39,022 nucleotides of DNA from Bacteroidales bacterium (GTDB lineage Bacteria; Bacteroidota; Bacteroidia; Bacteroidales; F082), in the NCBI GenBank assembly GCA_014860665.1, contig JACZJI010000040.1, forward strand, positions 1-39,022, written 5' to 3'. Positions 27,934 to 34,634 of the stretch are shown piece after piece. A program made the translations under genes and the position numbers. Under the pieces are notes generated by a model that was not told the origin of the DNA, did no database searches, and saw only the letters and a list, made by a program, of their open reading frames with translations. Every line of letters begins with the position of its first letter. Position 1 is the first letter of the stretch.

Positions 27934-28356
27934 AAAAAAACCGAAAGATAATTCTCAAGAATTATCTTTCGGTTCATCTTTTTCTAAGCCGTAGCTTTGA
28001 AATTGATGGCTGGCTATTTTCAGCGCTTGTTTACTTTCTTTTCCCCGTAGGGTCTGGATTTCATCAAGTCTTGCTAACTGAGTTTTACGTATCACTCACT
28101 TTGCGTTGCATAAAGCTTAAGTTTTGTGTTCACGCCACCTAGGCTTCTTGCTCGCAGGTATGAGTCGAAAGAGGTAGAACTTCGTTGTGTGCTCAACCGA
28201 TTTTAGTTACACTCTGTGGTTAAGACCGGAATTCCTTTCGGTTTTCCGTAAAGGGGTTTAGTTTCTGACTCAAATTTTCCTCTCGGATTACTTTTTGTCT
28301 TTGTTTCGCCAACCTTTGTGTAGTTTTCTAAAACCTGCACTTTATCTTCACCTGCT
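27934..28356 (-). ncRNA. structured non-coding RNA of unknown family (orphan transcription unit)
   Basis: A stretch of about 420 bases bounded by a promoter (28361-28392) and an intrinsic terminator, with no plausible protein gene. Helices that I can draw: a hairpin at 28227-28248 (CGGAA/TTCCG, symmetric AA/AA internal loop, then CC-GAAA-GG with a GNRA tetraloop); a long-range helix TGAGTC (28267-28272) with GACTCA (28161-28166); a hairpin 28079-28098; a nested pair TAGC/GCTA (28073-28076 with 27992-27995) and TTGATG/CATCAA (28062-28067 with 28003-28008). I looked for the GAGGAAAGUCC core of RNase P RNA, the tmRNA ends and tag, the SRP tetraloop helix, and a 6S-like single long hairpin and did not find them. 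The length and layout resemble a housekeeping RNA. The ends are estimates. Confidence 0.62.
27939..27974 (-). terminator. intrinsic terminator of the orphan RNA, possibly bidirectional
   Basis: A perfect 16-bp stem (27939-27954 with 27959-27974) and a four-base loop. On the minus strand it is followed by a run of T (from the A-run 27934-27940), a classic terminator. On the plus strand it sits 22 bases after the FG-GAP gene stop and may also end that transcript, but its T-run there is interrupted. Confidence 0.88.
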
Positions 28357-28360
28357 GACA

Positions 28361-28392
28361 CAAATATACTCAATTTTGTAGGCTTATGTCAA
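28361..28392 (-). promoter_or_regulatory. Bacteroidota-type promoter of the orphan RNA
   Basis: On the minus strand TTGACA (plus-strand 28387-28392) is followed, counting 21 bases after the TTG, by TATATTTG (28361-28368). Both agree with the Bacteroidota primary-sigma consensus TTG and TAnnTTTG. Transcription would start near 28354-28356 and run toward lower coordinates. Confidence 0.75.
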
Positions 28393-28427
28393 TGGGTTGT
28401 AAATCCGGGATTCACACAACATTTGAA

Positions 28428-28459
28428 CAAAAGTTATTAACAATTGTTAATAACTTTTG
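28428..28459. repeat. perfect 32-bp palindrome
   Basis: Each 16-base arm (28428-28443, CAAAAGTTATTAACAA) is the exact reverse complement of the other (28444-28459), with no spacer. It lies between the tadA stop (28470) and the -33 box of the orphan-RNA promoter (28392). It could be an operator for that promoter, or an AT-rich terminator of tadA; the short T-run after it makes the latter weak. Confidence 0.85.
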
Positions 28460-28469
28460 ACTGCTTTTA

Positions 28470-28928
28470 TTATTGGTTTTGCATCCTTTTTTGCCGGAAA
28501 AACTCTTTCAAAAGCATACTGCATTCTTCGTGCATTATACCTGCTGTTACGTGTGTAGTTGGATGCAAAAGTTTTTTGGATACCAGATTATAACCTCTTT
28601 TTTCATCCGCAACTCCATAAACTAATTCCCCCAGTTGGGTCCAGTAAGCTGCCCCGGCACACATTATGCATGGCTCCAAAGTCACATATAATGTGCATTC
28701 TTTTAAATACTTACTTCCTATATGTTCTTCTGCAGAGGTAAATGCTAACATTTCCGCATGAGCTGTGACATCATTTAGTTTTTCTGTCTGGTTATGAGCT
28801 CTTGCGATGATATGATTATTACAAACTACCACAGCCCCTACTGGAATTTCATCTTCATCAAAAGCTTTACGGGCTTCCTTTAAAGCTTCTTTCATAAAGT
28901 ATTCGTGTGAAAGAAAGTCAATATCCAT
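28470..28928 (-). CDS. tadA: tRNA-specific adenosine deaminase
   Basis: Deaminates the wobble adenosine of tRNA-Arg(ACG) to inosine. The zinc-dependent cytidine-deaminase fold is shown by H57-A-E59 (TAHAEML) and the C87 and C90 pair (LEPCIMCAGA). The ADEKRGY stretch and the C-terminal helix fit Bacteroidota TadA; guanine deaminase is the alternative because of the GAAYWTQ sequence, but I consider it less likely. The open frame reaches 29006; I took the ATG at 28928 (MDIDFLSHEYFM, 152 residues) because the extra upstream 26 residues are unlike the family. Confidence 0.92.
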   Translation of the reverse strand: MDIDFLSHEYFMKEALKEARKAFDEDEIPVGAVVVCNNHIIARAHNQTEKLNDVTAHAEMLAFTSAEEHIGSKYLKECTLYVTLEPCIMCAGAAYWTQLGELVYGVADEKRGYNLVSKKLLHPTTHVTAGIMHEECSMLLKEFFRQKRMQNQ

Positions 28929-29039
28929 GGTTCTGTTTTTGTTTTTACAAAGTAACAAAATTTGTTTTTTAATCTGTAGTCTAAGGATGGAAGTTTGGGA
29001 AAACAAAGTTCGCTCTTCTATCTTCCCGCTACAAACTGC

Positions 29040-29069
29040 TTTGGTTCTGGAAAACTTTCTCTAAGTTTG
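29040..29069 (+). promoter_or_regulatory. Bacteroidota-type promoter of the S9 peptidase gene
   Basis: TTTG (29040-29043), 18 bases, then TAAGTTTG (29062-29069), a near-perfect match to the -33/-7 consensus. The start codon at 29110 would have a leader of about 35 bases. Confidence 0.75.
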
Positions 29070-29109
29070 CCCGTTAAAATTTTAAAGGACAATTAAATTT
29101 TATGAAAAA

Positions 29110-31263
29110 ATGAAAAAATTACTTTTTTTGACAGCAGGGTTTCTAATTGCCTTCAGTTTGCAGGTTTCGGCACAAGAGAAGAATCTGACTGCAGATGATG
29201 CGGCATATCAGAATCCGGCTATTTTTCCAGCTTACATGCAGCAGTTGCAATGGTTAGGAGCTACGGATAATTTTGTGTATGCAAAAAACAAAGAGATCTT
29301 GAAGGAGAATGCCAAAACCTCAAAAGTTTCCAAGCTTTTTGATTTGTCTGAATTTAATAATGATCTTAAAAAGGCAAATATTGAACCGTTGAAAAATCTT
29401 GCGAAATTTACTTTTGTAAGCCCGGGTCAGGCAATATTTTCCCTGAAAGGTATTTATTATAATTACGACTATTTAGGCCATCAGATTACGAAGTTTAATC
29501 AGATTCCCGATACTGCTCAAAATGAGGAAATGGGTCCGGCACATAAAATGATTGCTTTTACAATGCAAAACAATTTGTATCTGGCCAATCAGGGAAAAAT
29601 CACTCAAATTACCGATGATAAAAATCCTGGATTTGTAAACGGACAGATTGTTTCCAGAAATGAATTCGGTATTGATAAAGGAATCTTCTGGTCGCCAATG
29701 GGTAACAAGATTGCTTTTTACCATAAGGATGAATCTCATGTGGCAGAATACCCTCTTGTGGAAATAAATCATCGTATTGCAGAAGTACATTTCATCCGTT
29801 ACCCCATGGCAGGAGAAGCAAGTGAACATGTTACGCTGGGTGTTTATGATATCAAAACAGGAAAAACGATATTTCTGGATACCGATTCCGGACATTTTGG
29901 AGGTTTGAATCATTATCTTACATCTGTTACCTGGGGTCCTGAGGGAAAATACATCTATACGGCTATTCTGAATCGAGATCAGAACCATTTCTGGATGAAT
30001 CAATACGATGCTTCGACAGGTAGGTTTGTGAAAACTTTGTTTGAAGAAGAAAATCCAAAATATGTGGAGCCGTTGTTCCCCCTTTATTTTAATCCCGAAA
30101 ACCATAATGAATTTATCTGGAACAGTCGTCGAGATGGATGGAACCATTTATACTTGTATAATACCGATGGTAAGCTTATTAAACAGCTCACCCGTGGAGA
30201 ATGGGAAGTAACAAAGTTCCTGGGATATTATCCCAAAGGAGAAGTTTATTTCATTTCGACTAAAGAAAGCCCGATTCAACAGAATATTTACTCAGTTAGT
30301 CTGAAGAATACAGAAATCAGAAGACTTTCACCCGTACATGGAACCCATCATGCATTGGTAAGCAAAGACGGACATTATATTATTGATCATTACAGCAATA
30401 CTGATGTTAGTGGAGTATACGATTTGGTGAATAATAAAGGAAAAATCCTGAGAACATTGGTTGGTGATAAAGATCCTCTAAAAGGCTTCGATTTAGGGAA
30501 AATGTCAATTTTCACACTGAAATCAAAAATTGACGGGGCTCCTTTGTATTGCAGAATGATCAAACCGACTCATTTCGACAGCACGAAGAAATATCCTGTT
30601 ATTGTATATGTTTATGGAGGACCACACGATCAGCTTATTACCGATTCATGGTTGGGTGGGGCTGGATTATTCCTGAATTATCTTGCAGAAGACGGGTATG
30701 TAGTTTTTACGCTTGATAATCATGGTTCCGAAAACCGTGGTCGGGATTTCGAACAGGTAATTTTCAGACACCTTGGTACAGAAGAAATGAAAGATCAGCT
30801 TGTAGGGGTTGACTACTTGAAAACGTTGCCTTATGTGGATACCACTAGAATGGGTGTTGACGGATGGAGCTTTGGCGGGTTTATGACAATGTCACTTTTC
30901 CTGCGTCATCCAGGCTATTTCAAAGTGGCAGTGGCCGGTGGCCCGGTTATTGACTGGAAATATTATGAAGTTATGTACGGTGAACGCTACATGGATACTC
31001 CACAACAGAATCCTGAAGGCTACAAACAGGCAAGCCTCCTAAATTATGTTCAGAATCTTCATGGACATCTTCTGATGATTCATGGAACTATGGATCCCAT
31101 TGTGATGTGGCAAAATGGGTTGCTGTTTCTGAAAAAAGCTATCGATGAAAATAAGTTGGTGGATTATTTTGTATATCCTGGCCAGCCGCACAATGTGCTT
31201 GGGAAAGATAGAATTCAGTTAATGAGAAAAATCAGAACCTATTTTGATGATTATTTGAAATAG
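29110..31263 (+). CDS. secreted S9 family peptidase, DPP-IV-like
   Basis: Serine exopeptidase of the prolyl-oligopeptidase group, likely removing dipeptides (often Xaa-Pro) from peptides in the periplasm. The 717-residue product has a signal peptide (1-22, ending VSAQ), an eight-bladed-propeller-type domain (about 45-460) and an alpha/beta-hydrolase domain (about 470-717). The catalytic triad is S587 (GWSFGG), D662 (HGTMDP) and H694 (QPHNVLG). The hydrolase domain also has the YVYGGPH oxyanion-hole segment typical of DPP-IV. Own promoter and terminator, so monocistronic. DPP-IV-like enzymes are frequent in asaccharolytic, protein-degrading Bacteroidota. Confidence 0.94.
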   Translation: MKKLLFLTAGFLIAFSLQVSAQEKNLTADDAAYQNPAIFPAYMQQLQWLGATDNFVYAKNKEILKENAKTSKVSKLFDLSEFNNDLKKANIEPLKNLAKFTFVSPGQAIFSLKGIYYNYDYLGHQITKFNQIPDTAQNEEMGPAHKMIAFTMQNNLYLANQGKITQITDDKNPGFVNGQIVSRNEFGIDKGIFWSPMGNKIAFYHKDESHVAEYPLVEINHRIAEVHFIRYPMAGEASEHVTLGVYDIKTGKTIFLDTDSGHFGGLNHYLTSVTWGPEGKYIYTAILNRDQNHFWMNQYDASTGRFVKTLFEEENPKYVEPLFPLYFNPENHNEFIWNSRRDGWNHLYLYNTDGKLIKQLTRGEWEVTKFLGYYPKGEVYFISTKESPIQQNIYSVSLKNTEIRRLSPVHGTHHALVSKDGHYIIDHYSNTDVSGVYDLVNNKGKILRTLVGDKDPLKGFDLGKMSIFTLKSKIDGAPLYCRMIKPTHFDSTKKYPVIVYVYGGPHDQLITDSWLGGAGLFLNYLAEDGYVVFTLDNHGSENRGRDFEQVIFRHLGTEEMKDQLVGVDYLKTLPYVDTTRMGVDGWSFGGFMTMSLFLRHPGYFKVAVAGGPVIDWKYYEVMYGERYMDTPQQNPEGYKQASLLNYVQNLHGHLLMIHGTMDPIVMWQNGLLFLKKAIDENKLVDYFVYPGQPHNVLGKDRIQLMRKIRTYFDDYLK

Positions 31264-31297
31264 GAAAGTGCTCTTTAACAGAATTCAGAATGATAAT

Positions 31298-31328
31298 AAA
31301 AAACCCTGCTTTGCAAGCAGGGTTTTTT
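31298..31328. terminator. bidirectional intrinsic terminator
   Basis: Stem CCCTGCTT (31304-31311) with AAGCAGGG (31315-31322), flanked by six A on the left and six T on the right, so that it works in both directions: for the S9 peptidase (plus) and for the SQR-like/small-protein unit (minus), whose last stop is at 31349. Confidence 0.92.
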
Positions 31329-31348
31329 GTTTTTGATTTCTTCTATAA

Positions 31349-31516
31349 TTAAGAGTGTCCTCCAACGACAATTCTCAAAATTTTAATGTTCAGGACCAAC
31401 CAGCGCCAGGCTTGCCATGGCCAAAATCTCCTCCAGTACTGAGTTGTTTTTGTTGGCATAGGTGGATAGGATTCTTCCGAATATGCAATGGTTCTTCTTT
31501 CTTCTGTAGTATTCAT
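31349..31516 (-). CDS. 55-residue Trp-rich small protein downstream of SQR-like gene
   Basis: A short frame from ATG (31514-31516) to TAA, in the 29-base-spaced position after the SQR-like gene and before the shared terminator, so it is very likely the second gene of that transcript. The first 25 residues are polar (MNTTEERRTIAYSEE), then there is a cluster of tryptophans and arginines (YWRRFWPWQAWRW), a short hydrophobic stretch (LVLNIKILRIVV) and a GGHS end. This amphipathic, aromatic-cationic C-terminal half suggests that it lies on or in the membrane. I do not recognise the family. A frame of the opposite strand in the same place lacks these properties. Confidence 0.68.
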   Translation of the reverse strand: MNTTEERRTIAYSEESYPPMPTKTTQYWRRFWPWQAWRWLVLNIKILRIVVGGHS

Positions 31517-31545
31517 GGTTTTAGATTTTTAAAGGTTAAGACGGA

Positions 31546-33003
31546 TTATTCAGGTAACAGCCACCAGAAAGGGTAGCCTTTGGCTTTATGAAGGAACATG
31601 TAGTGCATAAACCATTTCAGCCAATGACCGGCTAATCCGGCTTCTCCGACCGTATATCCCAGATCACGTCCATAGAGAGGATGTTTGTCCCAATCCTGAA
31701 CAATAGGGAAAACAGTCATAGTTGCGGCACTTCCTTTAAAGTGACCAAAACCGGCAGAAACGATACAAGCTGCCCCCATTTTAGACATGGAAGCTTTGTG
31801 TTTCATCAAAGGTTTTCCGGTTTTAATCCAGTCAATGATATTTTGGGCGACCACTTTCCCCATAACTCCTGATGGCATTCCGGTCCTTGGAGGCGCGGGA
31901 AAAATTCCTGTTCCGTTGGGGCTGAACATAGGTTTTGAGATAGGATGAGGTGGTGCAAATGCTATACCAGGAGCAAAAATATTTGGATAGGTCGGATTTT
32001 GATAAATAGATGGCCAGTCCTGTGCTTTCCAGGATTCAAAAGGTTTTTGGGTGTAATCGGCATCCACTTTCATAAATCCGTTAGGAGCAAACAAAATCTC
32101 TGTAATCTCTTCTCCTTTTTTATTGAATGCTTTTAATCCGGGACCTGTGAAAGCGGGGATCAGCATAGCAAAATCAAAGGTTTCTTCATGCTCAGTACCA
32201 TCAAGCAACTCATAAAAGACTTTGCCAGGCTCCACTTTTTTAACTCCGGCACGTTTTATCCATCTTATATTTCTTTCTTTCAAAAACGATTCTGAAAAAG
32301 TCTTGGTCGATGTGATGTATCCGTTTCGTTTAACATAAGCGCCACCCATACCAAAATCTCCGATTTCATATTCATTGGTAATCCAGATAAATTCTGCCAG
32401 GTTCTCTAGTTTTCGTCGGGCGACTTCGTAATAAACATTAAGAATGTACTCGAATGCAGCACCCTGGCAAGTAGCTCCGGGATGGCCCGTCCCTATTACG
32501 AATTTCTGCTTTTCACCTTTCTCCATACGGGTTATTGCTTCCTGGAGCTTTTCCCATGCCTCGGCGGCATGTGTAAAAGAGCAAACTGAAACAGAGTTTT
32601 GGCCAGGTCCCAATCCTGGTGTTTTTTCAAAAGCAAGCCGGGGCCCGGTAGCATTGACGAGAAAATCAAAATCTACATTTTCTGTCTCGCCTTCTTTTCC
32701 TTGCCCTGTGTATTCTATTGTTACAAATCCTTTTGTGGAGGTTTGATCTCCTTCGGGAGAAATGGAAACCGCTTTTGCTTGTTTAAAAATGATATTTTGC
32801 CTTTTATAACGCTTTTCCAGCTCAAAGCGGATTTGCTCAGGAGTCATCCGGCCAACGCCGACCCAGATGTTAGAAGGAACCCATTGGTAGTGTTTTGTGG
32901 GCGCAACAACAACAACTTCATGCTTGCGACCAAGTTTCTTTTTGAGCCAGGCTGATGCGGTATGACCTGCAATTCCAGCTCCGAGAACAACAATTTTAGC
33001 CAT
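31546..33003 (-). CDS. sulfide:quinone oxidoreductase-like FAD flavoprotein
   Basis: Pyridine-nucleotide-disulfide-type flavoprotein of 485 residues, probably bound to the membrane surface and passing electrons to quinone. The FAD motif VVLGAGIAG is at residues 5-13, FLVNATGPR near 114 is the second FAD contact. Three cysteines stand where SQR enzymes have their essential three: C141 (VSVCSFTHA), C179 (GATCQGAAFEY) and C413 (AACIVSAGFGHF). The C-terminus is amphipathic and aromatic (HWLKWFMHYMF, then PFWWLLPE), suitable as membrane anchor. It is longer than the classical SQR (about 430), as known of some SQR subtypes; the subtype and substrate cannot be fixed by eye. A TAAATTTG box (plus-strand 33035-33042) is 32 bases before the start. 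Confidence 0.85.
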   Translation of the reverse strand: MAKIVVLGAGIAGHTASAWLKKKLGRKHEVVVVAPTKHYQWVPSNIWVGVGRMTPEQIRFELEKRYKRQNIIFKQAKAVSISPEGDQTSTKGFVTIEYTGQGKEGETENVDFDFLVNATGPRLAFEKTPGLGPGQNSVSVCSFTHAAEAWEKLQEAITRMEKGEKQKFVIGTGHPGATCQGAAFEYILNVYYEVARRKLENLAEFIWITNEYEIGDFGMGGAYVKRNGYITSTKTFSESFLKERNIRWIKRAGVKKVEPGKVFYELLDGTEHEETFDFAMLIPAFTGPGLKAFNKKGEEITEILFAPNGFMKVDADYTQKPFESWKAQDWPSIYQNPTYPNIFAPGIAFAPPHPISKPMFSPNGTGIFPAPPRTGMPSGVMGKVVAQNIIDWIKTGKPLMKHKASMSKMGAACIVSAGFGHFKGSAATMTVFPIVQDWDKHPLYGRDLGYTVGEAGLAGHWLKWFMHYMFLHKAKGYPFWWLLPE

Positions 33004-33394
33004 TTTAAAAAGTATTTAATTGAGAGGACTCCTACAAATTTAATATTATTCTATTGTGTTTGTATCTGTTGAATTGATGATTTTCAAAATAATAGGCAGT
33101 GTTTTGGAAAATCACCTTCTTACCAAGCGAAAAATGCGTTAAATTATTTAATATAATTTCTTCGGTGAATAATTCAAAAAATAGAATATCGGGCGTAAAT
33201 AAAAAGAATGAATTGAAATTTTCGATTTTGATATAAAAATGACCTTTAAGATGAGTAAAAATCACCTGACTGTTATCGGATTTAAGAATATTTCAGAAAC
33301 ACATAAGCTGAAATTCTTTAGTTTTGAAGTCGTATAGAGGATTGTGAGAAGAAAGAATTATTAATCCGAATTATTAACCTGAAAAATTAAAACG
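33004..33394. other. AT-rich intergenic region between SQR-like and tautomerase genes
   Basis: About 390 bases between divergent genes. A possible -7 box for the SQR-like gene lies on the minus strand at 33035-33042 without a clear -33 partner. A 77-codon frame at 33032-33265 (minus) is AT-driven (rich in Phe, Ile, Asn) and overlaps this promoter region, so I do not call it a gene. I see nothing else. Confidence 0.4.
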
Positions 33395-33601
33395 ATGCCT
33401 GTTATCACTATGGAAGGTCCTTTTCTTCCAAACGACAAAAAAGAAGCCTTAGTTAAAGGATTTACAAAAATAGCCAGTGAAATAACCAATATTCCTCAGG
33501 AAGCTTTTGTGATTTTTATAAAAGAAAATCCTTATGAAAATATGGCTCAGGGTGGAATGCTGATTTCTGAGAAGTTGAAGATTCAAAAGGAAAAACAGTA
33601 A
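33395..33601 (+). CDS. 4-oxalocrotonate tautomerase family protein
   Basis: Small 68-residue protein of the tautomerase superfamily, in which the N-terminal proline left after removal of Met is the general base. Here the sequence starts MPVITMEGPFL, so Pro-1 is present. The helix KKEALVKGFTKIASEITN and the strand AFVIFIKENPYENMAQGG follow the 4-OT pattern. The usual Arg residues of 4-OT at positions 11 and 39 are not seen in the expected places, so the substrate is open. Isolated gene, convergent with the esterase gene 15 bases away. Confidence 0.88.
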   Translation: MPVITMEGPFLPNDKKEALVKGFTKIASEITNIPQEAFVIFIKENPYENMAQGGMLISEKLKIQKEKQ

Positions 33602-33616
33602 AGAAAGAGTTCCTGA

Positions 33617-34537
33617 TTATTTTCCAAACAGGAATTCCAGCGGATACTGTAGCCTGCTGCTCCAGGATTTTTCACTATGATCGTCGCCGGGAAAGAATTT
33701 GGTAATCCAGTCTTTCGAAGTATATCCCTTTGCTTCCATTACTTTGTCAACCTTTTTCTGAGGCTGTTCGTACATGGCATCTAAGGTTTTGTTGCCATAA
33801 TCAAAATAGATCTTATGTGTCCCCAGGTTGGGAAGATGCTCTTTCAGATAGTTGATAAAGGCATCCGGAATCGGATTGTTTTCAAGGGAAAAAGTGCCGG
33901 GCCAGTGGGTACTCATGCATGCAGCACCCCCAAAAACATTGGGATATTGGCAAATGGCATACCAGGATATCAGTCCGCCCATGCTGCTTCCGGCAATGAA
34001 AGTATGTTGGGGATCCTTATAAACTGAATAATGTTTGTTGATATAGGGAATCAGCTCTTTCACAAGAAACTTTAGGTAATTATCCGAATTGGGCTCAAAA
34101 TTTCCGTTGGAAACTCCTGCTTTTTGAAGCTCCTTATTGATAGTGTCTTTCTGTATAGTAGAAAGCGATTCATACGGCTTTTGCGGAAAGTAATTTGGAA
34201 AACGCAGTTTGGGAATGTTCCAGATTCCTACAACGATAAAATCTCTGACTTTCCCTTCCTGCATTAGTTTGGTAGCAGTTTGAGCCACTTTCCAGCTTTC
34301 ATGATTCCAGGTCATGGTGCTGTCAAAAAGCATTTGCCCGTCGTTCATGTAAAGCACTGCATATTTTTCGTGCGGATTGTATCCTTCCGGTAACCAGATA
34401 TCCACATTACGTGGCGTTACAAATTTGGATGGAAAGTCGTTGATTTGTTTAATGCTCCCAAATGGAACTTTTGGAGTTTGTGCCTGACAGAACAATCCTG
34501 TTGACATAATGATTATAGCTAGAATTATTTTTTTCAT
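33617..34537 (-). CDS. secreted esterase, alpha/beta-hydrolase (enterochelin esterase-like)
   Basis: A signal peptide (residues 1-20, ending CQAQ) shows export; the Cys at 17 does not fit a lipobox. The 286-residue mature part has the fold of the putative-esterase family (enterochelin esterase, feruloyl esterase modules): DIWLPEGYN and VLYMNDGQMLFD at the start, the nucleophile S185 in IAGSSMGG, and a C-terminal His in DDHSEKSW that should complete the triad. Such Bacteroidota enzymes act on carbohydrate or siderophore esters; the substrate is unknown here. Located 97 bases downstream of the pirin gene, separated from it by a hairpin region. Confidence 0.88.
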   Translation of the reverse strand: MKKIILAIIIMSTGLFCQAQTPKVPFGSIKQINDFPSKFVTPRNVDIWLPEGYNPHEKYAVLYMNDGQMLFDSTMTWNHESWKVAQTATKLMQEGKVRDFIVVGIWNIPKLRFPNYFPQKPYESLSTIQKDTINKELQKAGVSNGNFEPNSDNYLKFLVKELIPYINKHYSVYKDPQHTFIAGSSMGGLISWYAICQYPNVFGGAACMSTHWPGTFSLENNPIPDAFINYLKEHLPNLGTHKIYFDYGNKTLDAMYEQPQKKVDKVMEAKGYTSKDWITKFFPGDDHSEKSWSSRLQYPLEFLFGK

Positions 34538-34552
34538 GATGATGTATATTTT

Positions 34553-34608
34553 GCCATCCTTATAAAACGAAAAGGATGGCTTTATTCAATAACGAGATAA
34601 AGCCATCC
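34553..34608 (-). promoter_or_regulatory. mutually exclusive hairpins between pirin and esterase genes
   Basis: The seven-base element GCCATCC occurs at 34553-34559 and 34602-34608, and its complement GGATGGC at 34574-34580. The middle copy can pair with either. With the right copy it forms a 12-bp stem (34574-34585 with 34597-34608, 11-base loop), a likely terminator for the MarR-pirin transcript though its T-run is short. With the left copy it forms a 7-bp stem just 15 bases before the esterase ATG. Confidence 0.55.
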
Positions 34609-34634
34609 AAAAATATAAATATTCCAGTATGATT

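Noticed and set aside
27934..28356. Assignment of the orphan RNA as RNase P RNA or tmRNA
   Set aside because: The length fits, but the GAGGAAAGUCC/ACAGAA cores of RNase P and the tRNA-like ends and tag frame of tmRNA are not present on either strand. A GGCTTA near the 3' end is the only shared bit.
28203..28361. 52-codon open frame (GTG to TAA) inside the orphan RNA, minus strand
   Set aside because: Its GTG overlaps the -7 box, so it would be upstream of the transcript start; no ribosome binding site, no later ATG with a good length, and the region is better explained by RNA structure.
28428..28459. Palindrome as a Rex operator
   Set aside because: The TTGTTAA/TTAACAA half-sites are in the everted order and without the four-base spacer of Rex sites.
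28929..29006. N-terminal extension of tadA
   Set aside because: The 26 added residues do not resemble TadA and lie in an AT-rich, promoter-like region.
31355..31576. 73-codon plus-strand frame
   Set aside because: It is opposite the 55-residue minus-strand gene and runs into the end of the SQR-like gene; its composition is not protein-like.
33032..33265. 77-codon minus-strand frame
   Set aside because: AT-driven composition, overlaps the probable promoter of the SQR-like gene, no recognisable features.
33604..33640. TTCCTG/CAGGAA inverted repeat as a terminator between tautomerase and esterase
   Set aside because: Six-base arms around a 13-base loop within the 3' end of the esterase gene and no T-run; too weak to claim.
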